From Periconia sp. R9002 (Eukaryota > Ascomycota > Dothideomycetes > Pleosporales > Periconiaceae), in assembly GCA_023627715.1 (NCBI GenBank), contig JAMAHW010000006.1, positions 558,001-622,000 of the forward strand: a DNA stretch of 64,000 nt, in the 5' to 3' direction. Below the pieces are notes generated by a model. The model was not told the origin of the DNA. It saw only the letters and a list, made by a program, of their open reading frames with translations, and ran no database searches. Position 1 is the stretch's first letter, and each line of letters opens with the position of its first letter. Below, piece by piece: positions 1-10,414 of the stretch. The position numbers and the translations under genes were made by a program.

Positions 1-130
1 TCCGAGTTTGTAGCGCTAGACCCGAGATAGAAGCGTGATCAGATCTAGTTGAAGACCTAGGTACATCTACATATGTATGTAGACAAGCCCATGCTTTTAT
101 ATATTCGACTGCTCAATTCGTTGAGCAATA

Positions 131-184
131 CAGCAACCCAGCGCGGCCTTCATAGCGTCAATAACTACCCACGCTGGGTTGCTG
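131..184. repeat. 13-bp perfect inverted repeat
   Basis: The arm CAGCAACCCAGCG at 131-143 is exactly complementary to 172-184, with a 28-bp spacer. It lies 26 bp left of the TA-flanked element at 211-387. It may be the remnant of another small element or a hairpin; no function is visible. Confidence 0.6.
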
Positions 185-210
185 GGTGACTCACTAAGGT
201 ATTGTCAATC

Positions 211-387
211 TACAGAGGGGTGGCACGCCGGGAGGTCATATCTCGGGTAGCAAGTGTACCAGGCGTTATTCACAAATCAGATCATTGATAACTATACTAG
301 ACGTACTATGTAGGTTATAGAGCTTCTGATTCGTAGAACCTATTAGCCCTCCCGATATGTGACTTCCCGGCGTGTTACCCCTCTGTA
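211..387. mobile_element. MITE-like element with 36-bp terminal inverted repeats and TA flanks
   Basis: The sequence at 213-247 is repeated inverted at 351-385 with five mismatches over about 38 compared positions. The termini read CAGAGGGGT... and ...CCCCTCTG. Each end is flanked by TA (211-212 and 386-387), the target duplication typical of Tc1/mariner-type elements. The element is about 173 bp with no coding capacity, so it is a non-autonomous (MITE) copy. Most arm differences are G/A or C/T transitions, compatible with repeat-induced point mutation or ordinary ageing. Confidence 0.7.
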
Positions 388-1590
388 GTTTGTGGAAGGC
401 AGAAGTTGCGGAAGCTGGAAGACCTGGAACACTGAGCCTCAATCACGTGATTATCAGTTACCTGTGAGCACGTCCCAGCCACGGACGTTAGCTGAGATCT
501 GAACCAGTGTTAATACCGTGATTGATTACACCAATCAATTGCGGAGAAGAAAACACTTTGAAAACACTTTGATGTATGTAGACGTTGAAGAGAAGTATAC
601 TGTAAGGGATCATGATTATTTCTTAAGATAACTAATATTTTCGATTAGATAAACGTTCGCTAGGTGTTGTTCAGAGAAGAGACCAACATGGTTGCTGATG
701 AATTGCCTGGCGAGATTTACCTTTTCTTATTATGATGGTTCTAACACGAGTAATGAAGATGTCGATCTATGTCTTTTGTATTTGTCGGACCTGAAGATGG
801 GATGAAGAAGCAGATTGGATGGTGTCGATCACGGTGGTGGAATCGGACCGAGAAGTGGCCGCTATCGCGGGTGGAGTGTGTGGATAAGAACCCCACCAGA
901 CGACGGGGATTTTTTGTTTCTCATTCCATTTCATTCCGTATTTCTTTCCCTTTCAGTTCTGCGGGCGATTGGGCTTGAGTGTGCAGCTGGCAAACAAGGA
1001 CAAAGACCGGCCGATTGGAAGTTCTGTATCAGTGTTACTGTGCTTACGGGCGATCCATGCAGCGTGCTGGACTGTTATTGCTCCGTCCCTGACGTCCCCT
1101 CCTAGCAGCAAGCAATAAAGTTTTGCCTTCCCTCACCGTGTAGACCCTGCGTCAAGGTGCGTCCGAGCTCTCGTTCCGTATGCTTGCAGGAAATTGAACA
1201 ACCACTTTTTTTTTGGTGTCCCATTGATGCTTTTCTGTGTCCATTTTTCACTTTTTCACGTGCGTGCAATTGGAGCGCCTCACATACACAACACTTGCAT
1301 ACATGCATGCACATGTACGGAGACAGGACTGATTCCGCACCACACACCAACCCAGAGCGGGTAGGGCCAGCCGCCTGTTTCCCTTGTCACTCGTCCCTTA
1401 GCTACAGAAACCGTACGCTAGGAAGCCGCTTCCCAGACCCCGAAATCATACTAATTGGACCCTGTTGTCGGCACTGCCTCCGACGAACCAACCTTCTCTT
1501 CACTGCCCGCTCCCCGCCAACCATGTCGATTGTCTTTTGAATTCACTCCCACCTGTACCACGCGCAGAGCCTACATGTACACCCGTCGCC

Positions 1591-4500
1591 ATGAGCGACT
1601 CTCGTGTGTCTATCCGCCCGCGCTCCATGGCAAAGAAACCCCACCATACCATGGCTCAAGATCAAGATAGGATCAACGAGCGCGAGTTCTACAGGTCTGA
1701 ATTCTCCCTCACCCCCACCTTCGTGCCTACACCCTGTTGACCAAAGCAACCTTTAGGTATTATCATCCTCCACAACGCACCAAAGATTACACTCCGGCTC
1801 CCTCGCCTTCAACTGGTGAGACTGCACCCTCTTGGCCAACTCCTTCAGAAGACCAAGCCTTGACTTCCTTTTGCCAACTGGGCGCCTTGCGCTTAAACAC
1901 CCGTCGCTGCCTGATCTCCTTCTTCGACCGCCGCAATTGCTACGTTGTTGCCGAAGCGACCAAAACATTGTGCCTGAAATCCGGGAGAGCGGAGCTCAAG
2001 GAAGATGCCCTTCACTGGGGAACTGCAATATTTCCAAAGGAAGAGAGCGTGTGTTATACGACCGTAAAGCTACCGTTTGGGAATGCTACCAGCCCAGATG
2101 ACGAGTACAGTGCCGTGCCGTCGCTGGTAATCAATGACCTTTCACAGGATTGCCGTTTCAAGAATCATCCTATGGTGGTCGGTGCTCCTTTTGCGCGGTT
2201 CTATGCAGGCGTTCCGATTCGAAGTCCCAATGGTCACAGCATCGGCACCTACAGTGTTGTGGATGACAAGCCTCGGTGTGGAGTATCGGATTTCGAACTG
2301 GTGTTCCTCAAGGATATGGCTACCACGATTACCCGCCATCTGCAAATGTCTAGAGCCACGGACGATCACCAGCGAGGTGGTATTATGGTCAGGAGCCTTG
2401 GGTCATTTGTTGAAGGACGATCCAGCCTTGACGAATGGTTAGATTGGGAGGCCGATCTTGCGGCTTCTACTACTTTGGATGACGTTGATACCCCTCAGCC
2501 ACGACGCTCACGCCGCCCAACGCTATCCCGCACGGATTCATCGCAGACAGTCTCCCGAAGTCCAACGCTCCTCCCTCGCAACAACAGCAACAATTCGGGA
2601 ATCCCCAGTCTTAAAAGCCTGAGCACCGCATGCCCAACTATAACAGTCGACCCGTTGGTCCCTGATGCTGTTGAGGCCATAAAATCCGAAGTAAGTTACA
2701 TCCTGGGGCGTCCTACAACAATGACCTTCACTAACTCTACACTTAGGTGACAACCAAAACTGCGTCGTCTACCAATGGCCAAAGCGAACTGATATCGCCA
2801 GAACTCAAGACCATATTCAGTCGAGCGGCCAAAATGATCGTAGATGCTACAGAAGCGGAAGGTGCTGTCTTCTTCGATGCCAAAGTCAGCACCTGGGGTG
2901 GTTTGGTCGATGATGATGTGCCTGCTGATCAGCCTCCTGAGCCTGACAAATCGTGCCTCATTTTGGGCGCTGCACATTACAGGAGAGATGGTCCCTTTCT
3001 CCAATCGTCTTGCGGGTACGAGCTGTCAGAGAATGAGCTGAAACATCTCTTGCGCAATTATGCCCACGGCCAGATATTCAATCTAGAAGACGAGTGTATT
3101 ATGGCTGCGACCTCTCCGGACATCTCAAGCGATGACGCTGAAGTCGATCTCTTTCGGAGATCGGAATCCTCACGAAGTTTCGACGACGAACTCATTTTGA
3201 AAAATAGATTCCCTACTGCGCGGAGCCTTATACTGTATCCGTTGTGGGACACGCACCGTGGCAAGGTCAGTCCGTCCTTCGACTCTCCAAAATCCATCCC
3301 GCTAATTTCGAGCCAGTGGTTTGCCAGCTTGGTAGTCTGGAGCATAGATCCTATGCGGGTGTTTACTAACGAACAAGAACTCAGCTACCTCGCTGCATTC
3401 TCTAATAGCGTCATGGCTGAGGTGACCCGCCTAGATACCAAGGTTGCTGACTCCGCCAAAGCAGACTTCATCTCATCTATTAGCCACGAACTACGCTCAC
3501 CGCTACATGGAATTTTGGGCATGTCAGATCTTCTCAAAGAGACACAGATTGACAGCCAGCAAAGCAGCCATATCCAAACAATTGAGACATGTGGAAAGAC
3601 CCTGCTAGATACAATAAACCATGTAAGTACTGCACATACTTTCGATTCTTCCACCTCTGACTTCTTCATAGGTGCTCGATTACGCTAAGATCAACAATTT
3701 GACGAGAGGATCATCCAAACGGCGCCTCAAACGCTCCAAATCAGCCAAGCAGATCAGCCCAGGTCAGGGACACACTAACGATATCATGACCATCATATCC
3801 GATGTGGACATGAGTGTCCTCATAGAAGAAGCGTTGGATAGTGTTTTTGCTGGCTTCCGCTTTCAGCAATCAGCAAGCCTGGACATTTCTAACAAACCCG
3901 CGTCATCACCCGTCGCAGTCATAGTGGACATTAACAAAAGCGACAACTACACTTTCCGCACACAACCTGGAGCATGGCGGCGTGTGATTATGAACCTGTT
4001 TGGGAATGCACTGAAATACACGCCTTCCGGGTACATCAAAATTAAACTCCATATCGTCCCAGACGAAGACGCTAACGATGACTGTGCGGAGTTGCGGCTC
4101 ACAGTGACTGATTCGGGCATTGGCATGTCCGAAGGCTATATCAACAACCGAATATTTCATTCATTTGCACAAGAGAACCCGCTCAGTCAAGGAACCGGAT
4201 TGGGTCTTAGCATTGTCAAACAACTCGTTGAACTACTTGGAGGTGACGTAGAGGTTCGAAGTGAGAGAGGACGAGGAACAAAGTTCACAGTCTGTTGTCC
4301 CATGAAGTTATCGATGCTTTCCCCGAGCGTCAACTCGTCCCTCCTTGATCAAACATTGCTACATGTTAGCAAGCGAACGAGTGGTTTGAACGCACATTTC
4401 ATCGGTTTCGACCAGGAAGATGACGAGAACTTCCCCTCAAACTTTAAGACGAAGAACGCCACACAGCTAACTAAGAAAGCATTAGAGAGCCTATGTGCAG

Positions 4501-5564
4501 ACTGGTTTCATATGCGGACCTGGGCATATGGAGCTGCATATGCGCCCCCGCCGGATCTTTTCATAGCTACGGAAAGGGGAGCGCAATATCTACGAACACA
4601 CCACAGCAAAAATCCTGAAATGAATAGTATTGTTCCGCCTGTTGTTGTTCTGTGTCGTGGGGCCGCTTCCGCTCAATCAACCACGGCGATTACGGTGCCT
4701 GGACTGATATTTGAATGCACTGCTCAGCCATGCGGGCCACACAAGTTGGCAAAGGCCCTCTCGTCGTGTCTCGACCGCCATGCCAACCGAGTCATGGTCG
4801 AATCGACAGCATCGGACTCTTCGGTCTCCCTATATAATCGTAATGTTGGGCTGAAGGAAAACCATCTTCCACCCATTCCGTCTCGAATTTCTGCGCTGGA
4901 GCCTTCGCGCCCAGTCATGACACCTACATTTAGTGCCCCAGAAATTCGCTCCATTGACAGGATCAAGGACATCAAGGAGGCCCTCGATCCAAAACGTTCG
5001 CTCAACTGTTTGCTGGTTGACGACAACCCAATCAACCTACGTCTACTAAAAACCTTTGTGCAAAAGCTGGGCCACCGCCACGTCTTGGGCAAAACTGGCC
5101 TCGAGGCCCTAGAGGCATACAAGTTGAACTACTCAAATCGCACAGCAGACACAACATCACCTCTTTGCCTACCTAGCATCGATGTGGTCCTGATGGACAT
5201 CAATATGCCGGAAATGGACGGTTTGGAGGCAACACGTCAAATTCGGGCATTCGAAAGAGACAACGGACTCTCACCGACAACCATCATTGCTTTGACTGGT
5301 GTCGCAAGTACAGATACACAGCAAGAAGCGCATGCGAGCGGAATCAACCTCTTCTTGATCAAGCCTGTGCGCTTGGCGGAATTGGATCCTATTTTGAAGA
5401 GCGTCATCAAAAGTCACGAGCAGAATGAAATCTGTGCAAAGGCGCGTGGAGTTATGGATTCTGAAGCGAACGATTCTGAAAAACAGATACGAATGGAGAC
5501 TGGGGGCCCATTGGATCGGGCAACTGAGGAAACGGGACACGCGAGGAGCAAGAGTGAGGTGTAG
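1591..5564 (+). CDS. GAF-domain hybrid histidine kinase
   Basis: Model: exons 1591-1694, 1757-2690, 2747-3622, 3672-5564 (introns of 62, 56 and 49 bp; all phases close), giving 1268 residues. The order is a GAF-like region (about 70-225), a Ser/Pro-rich linker, a second sensor-like stretch (about 350-570), HisKA with the phospho-acceptor in SHELRSPLHG (His593), HATPase_c with N box (about 740), DSGIGM (about 785) and GTGLGLS (about 812), and a C-terminal receiver (about 1082-1220) with phospho-acceptor Asp1147 in LMDINMPEMDG. No membrane segment or signal peptide is visible, so a soluble cytosolic sensor is expected. By family knowledge it autophosphorylates on His, transfers to its own receiver, and then to an HPt protein of the HOG-type phosphorelay. 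All catalytic motifs look intact. The stimulus and fungal HHK group cannot be decided here. The start Met follows an upstream in-frame run with no better ATG. Confidence 0.9.
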
Positions 5565-6119
5565 ACCTGGACCATGCTCACTTTCCAGAGCCGAGTTTGG
5601 GTTTTTGAATACCTAGCGAGGTAAAGAGATAAACTCTGTAGCCGGAGAAGAAAAGGCGAAATATACGGCACGACGATTGGAATTGGAAAATTCGGAGATG
5701 GATGGGCGGAGATGATGGATCATAAGTAGTACTCACTCCTACCCAGCGGGCGAGTATGCATAGCGAGGGAGTCATTGGGATTTATTCACAACATCTTTTT
5801 TTTAGCATGATTTCTTTCTCTATTCCCCCCCGAAGAAAGTATTGGCGTTTTGATGGCGCGATCCTTTGCGATCTGGGGATCTTTTTTTTTTGCGACTATA
5901 TTAGATTTCGAGGTTTGTGCGCAAGCATTTGGCAGTCCTACCGGGGTGTTGGGGAGGAGGGGGATTGATTTCGACAAGTTGACAGAGAGAGAAAAAACTC
6001 GTGAATGGGATAGTTTAGAAAAAAAAGTATCAAAACAATACACCGCAGAGTCATCATACTACTCCTCCGCGGTATCTATCAAACAACAACAATAGTCAAA
6101 AAAAAGTTCAACAATAACT
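5565..6119. other. Convergent intergenic spacer
   Basis: 3'-3' spacer between the histidine kinase (+) and the JmjC gene (-). It contains homopolymer A/T runs near 5798-5900 and 6020-6105, as expected of 3' ends. No gene is supported. Confidence 0.6.
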
Positions 6120-7775
6120 TCAATTGAACCAGAAACTCACACTAAAACTCCCCGTCAAACCCCGAACATAATGCCACCACCCAAGCGGTACATACACGCA
6201 TTCCCCCGGCCCCAGTATCCCCTCCACGTACACTGCGTCTTTGAAGCGGGGGAACCGGGTTTCGTATTCTGTTTTTAAGGCCTCATCTACCTCCTCCTCT
6301 GCTCCCTCTCCATCGCAGCGGTATGAGATCTCCGGCCAAACGCGCACAGCGACATCGAGATCGATACAGCTCGTATTACTCATATCGACGCCGCCGGCCT
6401 CGACGCCGCGGGGGTATAAGAGCGGGGACTGTGAGGGCGGGTACAGGCGGATGTACTTGTAGCCGACGACTTGGGCGAGGATGTTGTGGTATGGGTCTGT
6501 GTGGAGGGGGGAGATTGTGTTGGGGGGGCCGAACCAGGCGTTTAGGAGGGGGGTGGTGAGGGGGGGTTTCGTAGTGGAGAAAGGGGAAGAGGGAGAGGGG
6601 GGACAGGGGGAGGTGAAGCAGTAGTCTGGGATGCTGATGTCGGAGCGTAACGAGGGGATTTGGGCGAAGAGGTCGTGTTGGGCTAGGTAGCCTGTTTTTT
6701 TCTTCCTGCTCGTCGTGCCTTGTTCGTCGTGTTCCTGGTTGTTTACTTCCTCGTTGCTGTTGTCGAACATGTACTCCCTCAAAAACTCGCCAAAACTGAC
6801 GATTCTCTGCCCCCACCCGTCATCCGTATAGCTCCGCCCGACTTCCACGGGGACTAAGCGGCGTCCGCCGAGCGTGCGGGAGAGGAGGTACTGCGGCGAG
6901 TTCCAGGGCCGCTCGTGCAGGGCGGGCCAGTGCGAGACGGCGCCGTGGATGATGAGTGGTGTTTGTGTAGCAGTGTTGGAGACTTTGGTTTGGAAGGAGG
7001 AGAGGGAGGGTGATGTGGTGGAAACGGGGATGGGGTGTTTGAGACGTGATGGTTTGGTGAGGGTTGTTGGGAAGGTTGAGGGGAGAGGGGCGAGGGGTTC
7101 TGTGGGGGTGGTGTTTAGTTTTCGTTTTTTGGAGGGGGGAGAGGAGGAGGAGTCGCTGGGACGTGGAGATGTTGGTTTTTGGTCGATTTCTGGCTGGGAC
7201 GTCGAGGCCAAGACACTTTCCAACGCCGAAAACCACAGCTCGATTAGGTCTTCCCTTCCCGGCGCTCCGGTGAGAATGAGCGCCATATCCAGGATTTTAA
7301 CGACTTCCGTTACCCAATCGTTCTCCTTCTCTTCACCATCCCCGTCCTCCTTTTGCGCCTCCTGCGCTCCATCTCCTTGAAGCATTCCTCCCTCCACTGG
7401 AGATACCCGCTCCACAACACCCAGCACGACCCACAACGCAGCATCAACATACAGCCTCCTCCAGCACGTCCGCACCTCCCGGTACGGCACATCGTGCAGG
7501 TGCTGATACGCGAGGTCCAGACACAGCTTGGGATCGCGGCCAAGTAGATCCAGAGCCGCGAGGCCGCATTCTTTGATCGTGTCGACTTCTTTGCCTTCGT
7601 TAACGGAGTCGGCCTCAGTATCTGCGCTGTCATCGATGTTGGTGCCATTCTCATTTCGTCTCGTTAGCTCGCTCTTTGTCAATTGCGTGATTTCTGCGAG
7701 GCTGGGTGGCGGAGGCAATTCCAGTGATGCTGGGGACGTCTCATCAAGCTCATCGTCATCACTATAGTTGTTCAT
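6120..7775 (-). CDS. JmjC-domain (cupin_8, JMJD5/KDM8-like) Fe(II)/2-oxoglutarate oxygenase
   Basis: Intronless frame of 551 residues. The N-terminal third is acidic and helical. The C-terminal half is a JmjC/cupin_8 fold, opening with a PLIIHGAVSHWPAL segment and continuing through WFGPPNTISPLHTDPYHN. The facial triad is readable as His425-x-Asp427 and His535 in GWWHYVRG; a Lys/Tyr-rich strand (VVGYKYIRLYPP) supplies candidate 2-oxoglutarate contacts. The closing SFSVSFWFN is typical of this family. Related proteins hydroxylate arginine or lysine in proteins; a histone substrate is possible but not shown. Several low-complexity inserts (Ser/Pro, Thr-rich) separate the motifs. The gene ends convergently with the histidine kinase gene. 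Long frames on the opposite strand are shadows of its G/C-skewed inserts. Confidence 0.85.
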   Translation of the reverse strand: MNNYSDDDELDETSPASLELPPPPSLAEITQLTKSELTRRNENGTNIDDSADTEADSVNEGKEVDTIKECGLAALDLLGRDPKLCLDLAYQHLHDVPYREVRTCWRRLYVDAALWVVLGVVERVSPVEGGMLQGDGAQEAQKEDGDGEEKENDWVTEVVKILDMALILTGAPGREDLIELWFSALESVLASTSQPEIDQKPTSPRPSDSSSSPPSKKRKLNTTPTEPLAPLPSTFPTTLTKPSRLKHPIPVSTTSPSLSSFQTKVSNTATQTPLIIHGAVSHWPALHERPWNSPQYLLSRTLGGRRLVPVEVGRSYTDDGWGQRIVSFGEFLREYMFDNSNEEVNNQEHDEQGTTSRKKKTGYLAQHDLFAQIPSLRSDISIPDYCFTSPCPPSPSSPFSTTKPPLTTPLLNAWFGPPNTISPLHTDPYHNILAQVVGYKYIRLYPPSQSPLLYPRGVEAGGVDMSNTSCIDLDVAVRVWPEISYRCDGEGAEEEVDEALKTEYETRFPRFKDAVYVEGILGPGECVYVPLGWWHYVRGLTGSFSVSFWFN

Positions 7776-8738
7776 TTGCGCGTTGGCACGGCGTTGCAGT
7801 TTCGTTATCTTCTTCGTTCAAAAGACAGAATATTAGCCAGTGTCGATCGTCCAAATAACGTTTATGCTGTCTTTTGCCGGTTCAGCTAGTCCGCAGTTCC
7901 TGTCCAGCGGCGGCCGGGCTGCGAACGTTTGGTTAGTCTACCTGTACCAAGGTTACCGCAACTAGCCCAAGTCAAAAAAACGCTATGACCACATCTAAAA
8001 TCAATCGCCGGACTGAATCAGGGAATTGTGCGTGCATGCATACTGCAGACTAGCTAACAAAACAGTAAACATACAAAAACTGCCCACGTGGGGTGAGGGG
8101 GAAAAACGTGGGGTAACGGAAGAAGATCCTCAACCGGGATATGGGACTGTTCATGTAGAATAGATTGAAGCACCCCTGGAGGTACAGGAGCCTCAATATA
8201 ATTGATGTTCAGCTGTACAAGGGCATATATTGACTGTGGCGTCGCATCACTATCGGCAAGGCTGGCATGCCGTCGCCGGCGAATGAAAAGGTTTGGTTTG
8301 CTCATCTCGTGATTTGTGCTTTCATTTATATTTAGATGCATGGCGTGTCGATACAGCCTGCATAAGGTAGTCTGTCTACACGACCTCTTCACATTCGTTC
8401 GTCGTCGCAGTGATGGTCGTTGCTATAAACACTCGGGTCGCGCTCATCAAATTTGATATCCCCAAATCCGAGACGAATACCTCCTCGTATGTGGAAATGG
8501 TGGCGAAGGTGGTGGTACATGCAGAGCCCATAATTAAATATACGGAGTTCGCATATTACTCGTATAACCAAGATTGCTCCACCGATGCATGCAGCGTCAT
8601 AAATGTGTGTAAAGAAATTCCCATTAACGCCTGAACACCCTTGCTAGAAAGAGAAAGCCTCGCTCATGCGGAATTTCTGAGACGCAAGAAAGAAAGAAAA
8701 AAGGGTCTCATCGTGACCGTGGGTATCATAAAAAATGG
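7776..8738. other. Intergenic region, promoter of the JmjC gene
   Basis: Lies upstream of the JmjC gene and downstream of the rhodopsin-type gene, both on the minus strand. Short frames at 8054-8634 on both strands lack family resemblance and codon character. Nothing further is recognised. Confidence 0.5.
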
Positions 8739-10414
8739 CTAAGAAGAAGAAAGAAGGCCGCCGGCGTCCTGTAAAGAAGGAGCGCTCGTTCGGCTCTGGG
8801 ATGTTCCAGTGCGCATGATGGAGCGCCGTGGTGATGTTGGTGAAATGTGATCGTCGCCAGAATTGCTTGGACCGTTCGGGGAGGTGTCGTCTCCGTGCGA
8901 TAAGAAGGCTCGAAGATCCATTTGCTGTCCAGCATGACGAGCCATTTCGTAGTCCTCAGAGTGCTGGGAAAGGCGCGATGAGCGTCGAGTTGAAGGAAAG
9001 GCCGATCGGCCGTTGCTCATGTGAGGAGGGAGTGACGATCGGGATGTGCGTCTAGGCTGCGTCGCAAAGTCCTGTGTTAGCACAGAGTCCGTAGGCGAAG
9101 GTGCCACGCCGCCTTGCCCGTTTTCCAATAGACCGCCCACGTCGTAGAAAGAGACTCTCCTGCCTTGGCGTGGACTCGGCATGGGGTCTTCATATATGCG
9201 GTCTTTTTCCCGGGGTTCCAACTCTCCACTGGACTCGGAGATGCCGGATTCCCTTTTGGGGAATTCCCAGGTACTGTTAGAAAATGGAGGGGCGGAATTC
9301 CTGTATGAACTCAAGAGTCGTAGATCGGCGACTTGCGCTGGTCTTGGAACCTCCGACTTTCTCTCGGTTAATTCTGGATTGGGACGGAATCCCATTGACC
9401 TTGCGAGATCTTCGTCGCTGCCCATCTGCTGCAGCGTAGTTTGCCGGCGAAGGGACGATCGACGATCGAAGCTGTCCACCGTGGAGCCGGCCTTGTACTT
9501 TGTTTTCTTGATGCCTCTGTCGCGCAGGAAGGAGCCTAGGATGATGGCGTTGGAAACAACCGTGGCAGCAAGTACTTCCGAGGAGGCAAAGACGGTGCGG
9601 AATTGCTGAAGTCCACGCTTCTCAATTACAAGCGGTATCCGGGCCGAGGTGATGGCGATCAAGATAATGGACATGGAGAAGAGAGAGATGAGGGATAGCT
9701 TGCGCCTAATGGACATGGCTGACTGGAGGATGATCGGGATCGGGAATATGACAAGCAGGATATCCGTCACAATATCGGTGATGCCCATGGTGAGTAGATG
9801 CGCATATCCTTGCCGACATTGTGGGCTAGGAGTTGGCACCACTTGCCAGTAATGCGGGAAGGGTCGGCATTCGGCCAGGGTGGCGATGATAACGGCGACG
9901 AAGGTAACGATGAGAAAGATTCGAATGCCTCGCAGACCGAGTTCGTAACCCTTTTTCCAATAGCGCTCTGTCATGCGCTTCAAAAACTCGGAAACGGTGA
10001 ATTTGGCCATCCAGATGCTGTATTGACGTGTCAGTGATGCAAATTTGGCGAGATGCGAAGTTCTTACAAGAGTGCGTAGAATATCCTAGCCGCGAGCACA
10101 AGCTTGGATCCAATCTCGCGGTGATGTATCTTCAAAGGGTCGCTCAAGTCCTCCGTATCAGCGTTGTTGGTACCGTACAAGAGCACGACGTGGATGAGGC
10201 CCATCCGAGCGAACAAGGGGATGATGCTCAAGGCCATGACCTTGTCTTCGCGAAACAGGCGTTCATTTCTCATATATCGGCCACAGAGTCGAGTTGCGAT
10301 GAGCGCAGCAGAAAATACCGTACACCACCAACTGTAAAGAAGGGTCGGATTGTTGGTCACGCGAGATCGTCTCTCCGGTGGTAGTTCGTTGTACAAGCCC
10401 CTGGGAAGTAGCAT
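8739..10414 (-). CDS. Seven-TM fungal rhodopsin-type (SAT4-like) integral membrane protein
   Basis: Model: exon 10414-10068, intron 10067-10018 (50 bp, GTAAGA...ACAG), exon 10017-8739; 541 residues. The first part is a run of hydrophobic helices: SWWCTVFSAALIATRL, a helix around MALSIIPLFARMGLIHVVLL, then RIFYALFIWMAKFTVSEFLKR created by the splice, IRIFLIVTFVAVIIATLAEC, LLTMGITDIVTDILLVIFPIPI, SLISLFSMSIILIAITSARI and VLAATVVSNAIILGSFL. This layout, with an extracellular ECRPFPHYW...C loop, matches the fungal rhodopsin-domain family of unknown ligand. Roughly 250 C-terminal residues are cytoplasmic, Ser/Arg-rich and probably phosphorylated. The start chosen (MLLPRGLYNELPPE) is the first Met with family-like sequence; an upstream in-frame Met at 10504 would add a basic tail. 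Function is unknown; surface sensing or transport has been proposed for relatives. Confidence 0.85.

Larger units (their letters stand above)
1..1590. other. Gene-free 5' flank
   Basis: No convincing coding region. Short frames around 769-1540 are overlapping, low in coding character and lack splice support. The left part holds an inverted repeat (131-184) and a TA-flanked inverted-repeat element (211-387), described separately. A short direct repeat of an AACACTTTGA-type motif lies near 552-571. The right part (about 1100-1590) is the presumed promoter and leader of the histidine kinase gene. Confidence 0.6.
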
